NCBI GenBank assembly: GCA_949130485.1
Contig: OX422192.1
Span: 124,001-188,000 of the forward strand
Reading direction: 5' to 3'
Length of the DNA stretch: 64,000 bases
Source: Agelas oroides
Taxonomy: Eukaryota > Porifera > Demospongiae > Agelasida > Agelasidae
This document shows, in pieces, positions 22,704-33,084 of this stretch. A program made the translations under genes and the position numbers. Positions within the stretch are counted from its first letter, which is position 1, and every line of letters starts with the position of its first letter. The notes beneath the pieces are model-generated. The model searched no databases, was not told where the DNA came from, and was given only the letters and a program-made list of their open reading frames with translations.

Positions 22704-25700
22704 ATGGCGGAGAGAAGGCAGGTTTTCGAACGAATCCCCGAATTGCAGCGGTTCGTACTTCCCGACGTGCGTCCCACGGGTAGACAGCTGGGAGTGGGCT
22801 CCTACGGCAGTGTGGAGGAGCTTGAGGTGAACGGAGTGTTGTGTGCGGGTAAACGGATACACGATGCGCTCCTGCAAAGGGACAACGCCGACGTGGAAAA
22901 CATCCAGCGAAAGTACCTCGAAGAGTGCCAGGTGATGCCAACTAGCAAGAAATTTTATCAGAAAACCTAAAAACCTAAATCCTTTCGTGTAGGTGATGGC
23001 GGATCTGCGACACAAACACATCGTGCAGTTCCTGGGGCTGTGCTTCCTGGAAGGGTCCGCACTGCCAGTGCTGGTGATGGAGCAATTGGACAGCAGCCTG
23101 GACGACCTGCTGGAGGGAGCCCCTGGCCTCCCTCTCACCCTCAAGCGATCACTGCTAGCAGATGTAGCACGGGGGCTGCTCTACCTGCACACCCGCAACC
23201 CTCCTGTTGTGCACAGAGATTTGTCAGCTCGGAATGTACTCCTTACATCATCACTGGTGGCCAAGATCAGTGACCTGGGTAACGCCCGCATTGTCAACCT
23301 GCAGCCAGGCCAGCTGGCCAGGACCCTCAGCCGTCTACCTGGCACCATGGTCTACATGCCCCCTGAGGCGTTTGAAGAAAGGTCAAGATACGGTCCCCGG
23401 CTGGACATCTTCTCATTTGGGCACCTCACCCTCTTCACCCTCACACAGGTCAAAGGGAGTTAGCTATAGATTAAAGTACATGAACTGATGCAGTAGACCA
23501 TTGAGGAAGTTCATGGGAAACTTCTGCTGCTATGGGATGTATTGCTGATCAATAGCTTAGTGCAATAGTTGTTATGCACCTAACCTCTGGTCCATTTTAC
23601 TGCTTTCTTGGTGAAGTGGTTCCTGTAGAGGATGGCATTTATGTAAGTGTGCATTTTAATGCATACCTACTTGTGCCCTTCACATGACACCGCGCTGTTG
23701 ATGTGAGAAGTTTCAAGATAAAAGTCCGCAAATTTCTTACTATAAGTACATGAATTGATTTGAGGTAATTCATGCTCCACTACATTTCCTTCCCAGGTGT
23801 TCCCAGGTACTCTTCTCCCCCACAACTATCCAGACCCTCAGAATCCAGACCGCCTCTTGGGTCGGTCTGAGGTGGAGCGTCGGAGGAAGTACATCCAGCC
23901 ACTCCATGGGCAACTGGGAGAGGAGCATCTTCTTGTGCAGATGGTACACCAGTGTCTCCACAACACTCCAGCTCGACGTCCCTCTGCTGAGGAGCTACTG
24001 CAACAACTGGAGGCAGTGAGGGCCCAGATTGAGGGGCAGTATGGCCAGCTTGTGAAGGTGGATATGGAGAAGGTGAGGATACTCAGAGAGAAAGACACGG
24101 AGATGAGACAACTACAACAGCAGATGCAGCAACTGGAGGTGGGTTGTGTCTACTAGTATGTGGATACGCCACATGCTTGTAGTATAGTGGACACCCAATG
24201 ATCGATTCTTTAGTTACAGCTGTTGAATGATAACGTGCAATATGGCACATAGTTTTATCTACATCTGACTACAGGTAGAGATGGAAGCTAAGGATACCCG
24301 ACTTCAGCAGAAGGATGAGGAAATTTGGCAGAAGGATGGGGAAATTTGGCAGAGGGATGAAGAAATTCAACAGAAGGACGAGGAAATTCAACAGAAGGAT
24401 GAAGAAATTCAACAGAAGGATGAAGAAATTCAGCAGAAGGACGAGGAAATTCAACAGAAGGATGAAGAAATTCATCAGAAGGATGAAGAAATTCAACAGA
24501 AGGATGAAGAAATTCAGCAGAAGGATGAAGAAATTCAACAGAAGGATGAAGAAATTCAACAGAAGGACGAGGAAATTCAGCAACAAGGCACAGAACTCAG
24601 AGAGAGGGACACTCAAATCAGCAGGCAACAGAGAGAGCTACAGACACTGAGAGTAAGGAAATTGGATATAGAATTAGCATGCATTATGCACACATGAGTA
24701 CATGAGAATTTCACTCTTGTTAGGGGGACAGAGAAAGGTTGCAAGCAAATGTAGAGGCTAAGGCTGCTGAGATTGGCAGGCAGCAGAGAGAGCTACAAAC
24801 TCTGACAGTAAGCTGCTGGAGAAAGGTGTTCTAGTGCAAGAATGAACTCATGGTTCCATTCATATTAGGAGGACAAAGGAAGGCTGCAGGCTGAGGTGGA
24901 GGCTAAGGATGCTGAGCTACAAACACTGACAGTAAGCTGAGCTACATATACTTTAAAGACTTCTGTTCCATTGTCTTCTGTTCCATGTTCCATTTCATCA
25001 TGTAGGGCCAAAACACAGCCAAAGATGAGAGACTGGCTGCAGTTCAGTCTCAACTGCAACAACTGCAAGTGAGTTGACCGGCATATTTGTGTTGAAATTA
25101 TGCAAGTTGCGTACACTGTGCTTGCAGGCAGAGATGGATATTAGAAGTGCTCAGTTCCAGCAGCAACTCAGAGAGAGAGATGCTGAAATCACCACATTGC
25201 GGAGAGAACTGAGAGTAAGGAACATTTAGTTCAGTACATTTCAATTCTGCAAGCCATGAACAGTGACGTAGGAAGCAAAGTGGAAGTGGAGAGGCCATCA
25301 AAGTGCAGCTAAAAATATTGAGGAAAACACGTGCGAAGCATGGCGGCAATTTTTTTTTATGCACACATTGTAAATAAGGCCTTTTTTCCACAAGAGTGTA
25401 CGTCTTAGTTGTACATGTGCATGTACTCTTACAACTTACATACAGCTTTTTGCTGCTTGCAGTTAAGCACATGGTCAACACTCATTCGACAAACTGCATC
25501 AGCGATAATTTTGTGCTGAAAAGTGTAGTGGTCAAAACCGCTACAGCTGCTGTGGCTCTATGCCGCTAGATGTGTTAACTCAGTATTTGTAACCGTCTTC
25601 TATTCTGTCTAGGGCCAAAACACAGCCAAAGATGAGAGACTGGCTGCAGTTCAGTCTCAACTGCAAGTGAGTTGACCGGCACATTCATTCATGTTGAAAT

Positions 25701-27658
25701 TATGCAAGTTACGTACATTGTGGTTACAGGTAGAAGTTGTTGCAGCTAGGAGTGCCCAGCTTCAGCAGCAACTCCGAGGGAGAGATGCTGAAATAACCGC
25801 ATTGCGGAGAGAACTGAGAGTAAGGAACTAAAATGCATGGTCCACCCACCAGTTTCTCAGGTAGAGCTCACAAAAGTATCATATTGTGATTTTTTGGTCC
25901 ACCAGGTACCAGACCACAAGACTCAGAAGCAGGAGCTACATGCTGTGCTGCAACAGAGGCTGAGAAAAGGAGATACTTGGTAGGAGTGTGTGGCAGTGGT
26001 ATAACCAGGGTTTATTTTTACATGGCAAAGGTTATAAAGTAGATGATCACAAACGTGGGGAAATTTCCTCCACTGGTCGGGAAGTGCTGTTGTTGCATCT
26101 TGGAAATTTGACAATAAGTGATATTCTTGTCCTCCAGCAGGAAAGAGAATGACATCATGCTAAACTGTGCTTATCTAAGGATTAGGTAGTAAAGTGGGAC
26201 TCCAATATCAATGACTATGCAGGGCTGTAGCAAGCACCTGGGAACCAGTCCGGCTATGGGTGTGGTTATGCCACACGCCTAATTAATTAAATGATGTTAT
26301 ATCCTTTAGCCCCATGCTTAGCCTTGCAGTGTACATGTAGCTATTGCCACTGGAAGGCACGTCACACTGCTATAGTTCACTGGGGTATGGCATAATTATT
26401 TCCCCCCTCCATTTTTCCCTCTCTGCCTCTCCTCCTCCTCTCCTCTCCTACCTCTCCTACCTCTCCCTCTCTCTCTCCCTCCTCAGGTTCCTTGTTGACG
26501 TGAATTGGCTGAAACAGTGGAGAAAGTACGTTGGCTATGACAAGTGGGACCAGTACCATGTGGGGCAGGTCTCAGCCAACCCGGGGCCGATCGACAATGC
26601 CAACCTCTTCAAAGGTGCAACATGTTCACGAGTGGTAACACTGTGGTGGGGGGAAATCCCTTCTTGACTCACACCCTCTACCACAGATGGTAACTCGGAT
26701 GCACTGAGGGAACATCTATTTGAGGAGCTAGATTACAGTCTCCTGCCCGAGGCTGCCTGGAACAAGCTGACTGCCTGGTATGGTCTCTCCCAGGGGTCCA
26801 GGCCCATCAACAGGTACATAAGTCCCTCCATCCTCCCTGGCCTCCATGAACTCCTGGTGTGTGTGTGTGTGTGTGTGCAGGAAGGTTGTGGAGCACGGGC
26901 TATACATGAAGCATTGCAAGGTGGAGGTGTATCTACTGGAGTTTGAACTGTGTCTGCACCCAAAGTTGAATGAGCCGGTCAACAAATCCTTCAGCCGTGC
27001 TGACACCATCGGTACGCTTTGCTGATTGTATAGAGCTGTCAGTCTTTCCTGGTCATTTCTCAGCTGCTGCAGATTCCAATTGTCAATTGTATGCTAACTC
27101 CTAGCTCTCTTTTACTTTTCCACAACATTTCCTACTCCTCCTCTTCCCTTCTACTCCATTTTCCTGTCCTCTCCCTTCCCACCCAGCTGACCTCGAGGCA
27201 GAGCTGAGGTCTGTATTTGATGTGGAAAAGGATGTCCATTGTCGTGTCTGGCACTGCTACATGACCAGCACTTACGAGCTCCTCTCTGACCCAAACCAGT
27301 CTCTGCAGGATGCTGGACTCTACAATGGACAGGTGCGTGCCTGCTGGCTAAAAGGGGGAGAGGGAGGAAGGGGGTGGGAGGATCTGGGAGGGGAGGGGGA
27401 GGGTCTATTGCTGGTTAGGAGGAGAAGGAGATAACTGTTTTGTTCTGTGTTTGTGTAGAAGATAGTTCTTGAGCAGAAGAACAAAGATGGGAGCTGGCCG
27501 AGGGCAACTGAGTGAGTCAAGTGTTTGTTTCCTAAAGTCTCCACATGAACATCTTGTTTACCATGACATTGTGTTGGGTGTGCAGGAAGAGTACATATGG
27601 CACCAGATCAGTAGACGGCAGCAGTGGAGATGGTGCAGTGGCCTCCAGTGGAAATTAA
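22704..27658 (+). CDS. Protein kinase - coiled coil - DUSP-UBL protein lacking the USP domain, copy 3
   Basis: 17 exons: 22704-22931, 22993-23448, 23797-24138, 24275-24652, 24724-24807, 24869-24931, 25006-25068, 25128-25214, 25613-25666, 25730-25819, 25906-25979, 26487-26614, 26687-26813, 26881-27011, 27187-27332, 27459-27511, 27586-27658. All phases agree and give 858 residues. Kinase motifs match copy 1, including HRDLSARN and DLG. About 13 QQKDEEI heptads and seven further coil exons lead into an intact DUSP and UBL. The last exon starts like the Cys-box exon of copies 1 and 2 but after 24 codons reaches TAA, and the bases after it resemble the array 3' UTR. An internal deletion has thus removed the whole USP catalytic domain. 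This is the only copy here with a fully open frame. It may act as a kinase with ubiquitin-like interaction modules or compete with full-length copies (inference). Confidence 0.88.
24296..24580 (+). repeat. 21-bp heptad minisatellite, copy 3
   Basis: About 13 units of the QQKDEEI heptad; the second and third are divergent (WQKDGEI, WQRDEEI). The exon is 42 bases, exactly two heptads, shorter than in copy 1. Confidence 0.9.
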
Positions 27659-27783
27659 AGGGAGAGTGTCTACTCCCCCTTAGAGCAGCAGACTGATTAC
27701 TTTGCTCATTGAAGTTCAAGTTCATTTATTGCTGGGGTGTACAGGAGAATACCACATCTCGCTGAGGGAAACAGTGTAGGTGT

Positions 27784-28314
27784 TAGCCTCGTTCCAAGGC
27801 CTTCCCTGCCTCCAGTTTTTTTATCCTGCACAGTGTTGCCAGATTGTTCATGCAAGCAATATTTTAAAAGTTCACAAATTTTGATGAAATGAAATCAGTA
27901 CAAAAGTACAATAGAAAGAGACCAAAATTCAGTGTCTGTAAAACAGATTCATAAAATTGTGGTTGAAATTCATTGTTTCAGACGGGGCATGAAAGCTAAC
28001 ATTCCCTAATATGTTACTGAACTATATAACATTATTTGTGCCTTTGCATTGTATTTGTGTACACTTTGTCAGTGTATACTATACACGTATTACACGTCTT
28101 GAATCTTCATCTGTGGTAAATTCACACTGAAAAAGTTCGTGATTGTTATTAAATATCCATAAAAAGTTGGTGGTTCATACAAAGTTCAAGCAGAGGTAGA
28201 ATGTTCAATGATCTAGCAACACTGGCGGCTTGCAGTACGATCATAAATGTTGTACTGCAAGTGATCAACATGTGGATCAAAAACTGGAGGCGGGAAGGCC
28301 TGGGAACGAGGCTA
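27784..28314. mobile_element. MITE of about 530 bp, family A
   Basis: Inverted ends: TAGCCTCGTTCCAAGGCCTT on the left; on the right the near reverse complement ending GGCCTGGGAACGAGGCTA. Inverted similarity extends about 40 bases. GGTGT directly flanks both sides. The inside is AT-rich, with no recognised coding sequence. It lies between copy 3 and the next gene, so 27,659-28,473 holds no host gene that I can see. Confidence 0.75.
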
Positions 28315-28473
28315 GGTGTGGGGCGACGTTCAGCGTGTGCGTGCGCATGCGCAAATTGATTGGGCAAAGGTTACCATGGAGCTGGATCAACAAACTGCTC
28401 ACGGTACGGCGCGCCGGCGAGCATGTAGCGACCTGCAGTCATAGATCATCTACTAGACTTGCTGCAGTGAGGG

Positions 28474-31400
28474 ATGATGATGCAAGTGGCGAGAGGAAAC
28501 ATCTCCACAGTGTCCAGAATGAAAGTGAGTAAACTTGTGGTAGTCTCGCCGGCAGCTTTTAGTAGCTAACGGGCTGGTTTTAGGTCTGGACTTACTGTAG
28601 GTTGTGTGTGTGAACTCGTCCAATAGTCTATGATCCACTCTAGCGGTTCAGTGGTGACAGTACCCTCTCCCATCTCTACACTAGGGCACACACAAAGCGT
28701 CCGACTTTATCAGTCGCAACAGGCGTGCAGTGCGTGAGAGCAGACGGCCAGACCGGGCAGGGAGAGGGGCAGGACATGGGAACACTCAGCAAGTGAAGCC
28801 CTCACCAGCCCCCAGGAAGGAGGAGAGGGCCAAGGGGACAGTCATTGTCAGCAAGGCCTATCTTGACGAGCTGCTGAGGAGTGTGACATGTGGAGGGGGG
28901 GAGGGGCCCAAACGCCATGTTGTTGTTGACCACAGTGAGATCCCAGGCCTTGCAGAGGTGGCTCCATCACGACACAGCTCACACGCAGTGGCCAATCACA
29001 AAGAGAACACTCCCCCTAAGGATACTAACCAGATCCCACTCACAAATGCTGACCCTTTGCTCACAAATACGTATCTCCCCCCAACGAATGCTCAGCCCCC
29101 ATCCCATCCCAGTCACCCCACTGGAGACTGCAGTAAAACGCTCTCCAAACAGGAACTGTGGTTGCGTGACCTTGCACAGCAGGCTGAGGAGCAGAAGAGG
29201 AAGAAAGAGACTGAGAAGAAGAGGGAGATGTGTGCCATTGTCGAGGAGTACAACCCCTGGGGAAGACCGGGAGCTGGGGCACCTCTGCGGACCAGCTCTG
29301 GCAATCTGCTGACTGACCTTCGCAGGAGAGGAGGGGTGGGGGAGAGGGCAGAGGATGAAGGGAAGAGAAAGCAGCAGGAAGATGGTGAGTAAGGTGTGCT
29401 AGCCAACACATGAATTCACGAGTTTATCATGTCTTTCTTGTGATCTCCTCAGTGCACCATAACACAGTCCAACCTCCTGTTCCGACAACTAGCAGACCTT
29501 CGCTACCAGCACCTGACAGACATCCGGCACCTGCTGCCCTTGCTGTTGACTCTTCACCATCCACCCAGGGCACTAGCACCTCACCACGGTTTGCGAGGGG
29601 GGCGGGGCCATTTGTGGACCAGTACATGCTAGAACAGAGGGAGCTACAGAGGAGAAAGGATCGTGAACACATGGTGAGTGAATGTGGCGAGCAACTTGCA
29701 CTGAGTGTGGCGTCTCTGTCAACCTGTTGAACTCCTCCTCCTCAGGCACTCCTTCAGGAGCAGATTGCTGCAAAGGAGCGTCAGAAACGTGAGGAGCGTC
29801 TCCGTCATGAGAGGGAGGAGAGGGAGGAGGCAGAGAAGGTGGAAGCGGAGAGAGACCGGCTTAGGAGAGAGCATCAGACAGAGGTGGAGAGGGCTCGAAG
29901 GAAAGAGGTGAGAGAACAATAACCTTCGAAGACCTTGTGTGTGTGTGCGCAAGCTTTTTCAAGGGAACCTCAAGCCTACTTCTCCCCTCTCCCACCCCCC
30001 TTTCTTCCACACACCTCAGGACCAAGCCTCACAGCGACAGGCTCAGCTGCAGCAAAGAATCACTGAAGCAGAGCAGGCAGCGAGGAGGGACAAGGAGGAG
30101 GCGAGGATGTCCAGGGTGCCTTCTCTGCACCGTCACACACAAGCCACTGTCCACTTCAGTGAGCCAGACCATGTGACTCTGTCTCCTGTGAGGTCCCAAG
30201 ACATCCTGCGCAGCCCCTCCATGTTGCTGGTGAGCGGCCCAGAGCCATCACATACAGACATGCAGGATACTGTACAAGCACAGAGTAATGTCCACAACAG
30301 CAATCAGTCATTGAAACCGAGGCCTACACAGAGTGACAAGGCAGGAGGTCTTCAGAAGAAAAGTAGTACACAGCAGCAGAGTGAAGTGAGGGGGAGGAGG
30401 AGGAAGGGTACACCCTCACGCATCCCTGTGAAGCAACACACAGCTACCAGGACCACGTCCCAGCAGACACAGCCAGCTGGCACTAAGAGGAAGCTGAGAG
30501 CTGAACAACTCCCATGCTCTGTGCCACGTGATACACCCCAGCCTGATACGCCACCGTGTAGGATGAAATCTCCCCCTGTTCCTGCTCTGGCCAAGAAGCT
30601 CGGTCAGGGCAAAGACTGTTCCAGCAATACAACCACCATCAGCCCTTCTCTTGTACGTGCCAAGTCTCCTCCTGTCCCTGCCCTCTCTAGCAGACTGCTG
30701 CAGCCAGACTCACAGACACACCGGAGCCATTCTCCCCCTGTCCCTGCTCTCGCTAGCAGACTGCAACCAGGCTCACAGACACACCGGAGCCATTCTCCCC
30801 CTGTCCCTGCTCTCGCTAGCAGACTGCAACCAGACTCACAGACACACAGGAGCCATTCTCCCCCTGTCCCTGCTCTCACTAGCAGACTGCAACCAGACTC
30901 ACAGACACACTGGAGCCATTCTCCCCCTGTCCCTGGCCTCTCTAGCAGACTGCTGCAGCCAGACTCACAGACACACTGGAGCCATTCTCCCCCTGTCCCT
31001 GCTCTCGCTAGCAGACTGCAACCAGACTCACAGACACACTGGAGCCATTCTCCCCCTGTCCCTGGCCTCTCTAGCAGACAGCTGCAGCCAGACTCACAGA
31101 CACACCGGAGCCATTCTCCTCCTGTCCCTGCCCTCGGTAGCAGACTGCTGCAGCCAGGCTCACAGACACACCGGAGCCATTCTCCCCCTGTCCCTGCTCT
31201 CGCTAGCAGACTGCTGCAGCCAGACTCACAGACACACTGGAGCCATTCTCCCCCTGTCCCTGCTCTCGCTAGCAGACTGCAACCAGACTCACAGACACAC
31301 CAGAGCCATTCTCCTCCTGTCCCTGCCCTGGCTAAGAACCTGCAGACTGTGAGGACGTCCAGTCAACTTTATCTCTCACCGCCCACCCAGCTGACTCTGC

Positions 31401-31848
31401 CTCAGCTAGTGGAGGAGGCGCACAGCATGCCCATCAACCGACCTCCCTCCTGCACACTCACAACCACCCCTCTCCTCCCCTCACTCCCCTCCCACACTCT
31501 TGCAAGCACAGCTCATAATGTTGTGACAATTCCTCCTCACCCCTCTCCTCTTCCCTTGCAAGGCAGTCTCATGACCACAAACAGACAGCAGACCATTCTG
31601 CAGCAGCTGGAGATGCTCAGACAGGTACTTAGAGAATTGTGTATGAGGAGAGTCTTGTACAGAGCAAGTATAGATGACCCATGCATGACCATAGGACACA
31701 CACTAAGATGAATCACACCATAACACATCTCCTCTCCTCCCTCTCTCCTCTCCCCCTCCCATCCTCTCCCCAGGGTATCATGTCTCAGAGAATGAACCTG
31801 GACCATCGAGTGACTGGACTCCTCTCCAGACACACCCACATTCTGTGA
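28474..31848 (+). CDS. CSPP1/CCDC66-like coiled-coil, proline-rich repeat protein
   Basis: Six exons: 28474-28524, 28685-29384, 29453-29673, 29746-29907, 30020-31624, 31774-31848; phases agree and give 937 residues. The start ATG 28,474 follows an in-frame TGA; ATG 28,519 is an alternative. Visible parts: a basic N-terminus; a short charged helix; the motif [18 protein letters not shown] followed by TDLRRR; a charged coiled coil ([19 protein letters not shown]); then about a dozen SPPVPAL repeats; and a C-terminal helix ending in MNLDHRV. From memory the [10 protein letters not shown] motif and the KERQKREE coil recall the centrosome/ciliary proteins CSPP1 and CCDC66, which would put it at centrosomes, cilia or microtubules. 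The family call is tentative; the exon structure is firm. Confidence 0.6.
30566..31335 (+). repeat. Coding repeat SPPVPAL[14 protein letters not shown]
   Basis: About 12 in-frame units of 60-70 bases encode a proline motif SPPVPAL(A/S/G)SRL followed by QPDSQTH(R/W)SH. Unit length varies by one codon (LQP or LLQP). The SPPVPAL core resembles a linear binding motif repeated in tandem. Confidence 0.9.
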
Positions 31849-32046
31849 TACAAACTGCCTTCAATCACTTTCCTTTTTACAGTTCATGAGAATTTTGTAT
31901 GGTAGCTTTATATTCAGTGAATGACTTTTAACTAATATTTCAACCACTACATAAATAGTGCCAGATCCATGACATGAAAACTTCAATAATTGTCTGGTCA
32001 ACTGTGACCTGTGCAGAACTGATATGGGCTGCAGCTACATTGTCTA

Positions 32047-33021
32047 TCAATACTTGATCTCTTCTCTCGTGACATAGTTGTTCACTGTTCTACTGGTCTC
32101 CAGTGCACGTTGCACTTCCCCTGCACTGAGCAGGCCCTGTCTCTCTAGCGTCATCAACAGCTGCTCACAAGAGTTGCCAATAAACTTGTGCCTCAGGAAG
32201 GCTGGGAAACCCAGCCCATTGGGAAGAGTGTAGAGAGGACAACGTACTATGCCCATCACCTGAAGGAGAAATACGCTGCAGTATATTATTGTGCGACTAA
32301 TACCAACATATGATGATGGCAGAGATCGTTGTGAATAAATAATCTGAGTCAAATGCACAAAAGTTCATCAGACTTTTTGCAATGTTTCTTCGGCCCAAAA
32401 CTAGGAACTTTGACTACTAGGAACAAACTCATGATGATGGTATACACCCCACTCACCTCCTCCCCCCACTCTCTGCCGGCCACCGTGCTCCGCTCCACGG
32501 CAGTAAACTGTTCCAAAGACACTTCTCGGGCAAAGAAGTGCAGGCAGAGCCGGGTCTCTGCAGAGTAGTGGGTGGCCACGTGATCCCCGGCTGAGAACGA
32601 GACCTCCGGCCCCACACAGCCGCTCTCCTCTGCAAACTCTCTTGAGACGGCAGCCTCTGGTAGCTCCCCCTCCGCACTGTGCACCAGGCCTCCCGGAAAC
32701 CCCAGCGTCCCATCAAAACGAACCTGCATCTGTAAAGGACCACTCAGAATCACTTTCCCTCCCTCTCCCCCCTGTCCTCTTTTCTCACCCCACCCCCCTC
32801 CACGTTAAACAAGTATTGTGGAATGGCGAAAGCTTCACAACATCATGGCATTGATGTGATAGGACACGTACCATAACGGCATACTTGTAGTCATATTTTC
32901 CAAAGAGTTTCTGCGGCCACTTGGCATACAGCATCGCGTGCGCTGCATGGCTGTACTCGGAGGAAGGAAGCTTCAACGCTTCGTCCCTTGAGACCTCTAC
33001 GTACCCGCCTGCCCCCGCCAT
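32047..33021 (-). CDS. NUDT16: NUDT16-family Nudix hydrolase
   Basis: Three exons (minus): 33021-32872, 32729-32457, 32259-32047; phases agree, 211 residues. It matches NUDT16/NUDT16L1 along its length: SHAAHAMLYA near the start, MQVRFDGTLGFPGGLVHS, REFAEESG (the Nudix helix), and GIVRCPLYTLPNGLGFPAFL plus FIGNSCEQLL at the end. NUDT16 removes caps from U8 snoRNA and hydrolyses IDP/ITP in the nucleus; NUDT16L1 is a catalytically dead 53BP1 binder. Here the REFAEE core is kept, which favours an active enzyme. The spacing between GFPGG and REFAEE departs from the textbook Nudix box, as it does in NUDT16 itself. The gene shares a divergent promoter with PHYH. Confidence 0.88.
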
Positions 33022-33084
33022 GCATGCTAGGCACGCCCCCTTGCACGAAATTTTTATCGTACGATCGGCGGCCCAAGACAGACT
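33022..33084. promoter_or_regulatory. 63-bp divergent promoter, NUDT16-like / PHYH
   Basis: Only 63 bases separate the two start codons, so both 5' UTRs and the promoters must overlap or lie inside the neighbouring coding region. No TATA box; the stretch contains CGTACGATCGGCGGCC. A shared bidirectional promoter is likely. Confidence 0.6.

Noticed and set aside
28230-28532. Alternative frame upstream of the CSPP1/CCDC66-like gene as its N-terminus
   Set aside because: Its phase at the donor 28,525 leads to a stop in the next exon; the frame starting at ATG 28,474 fits.
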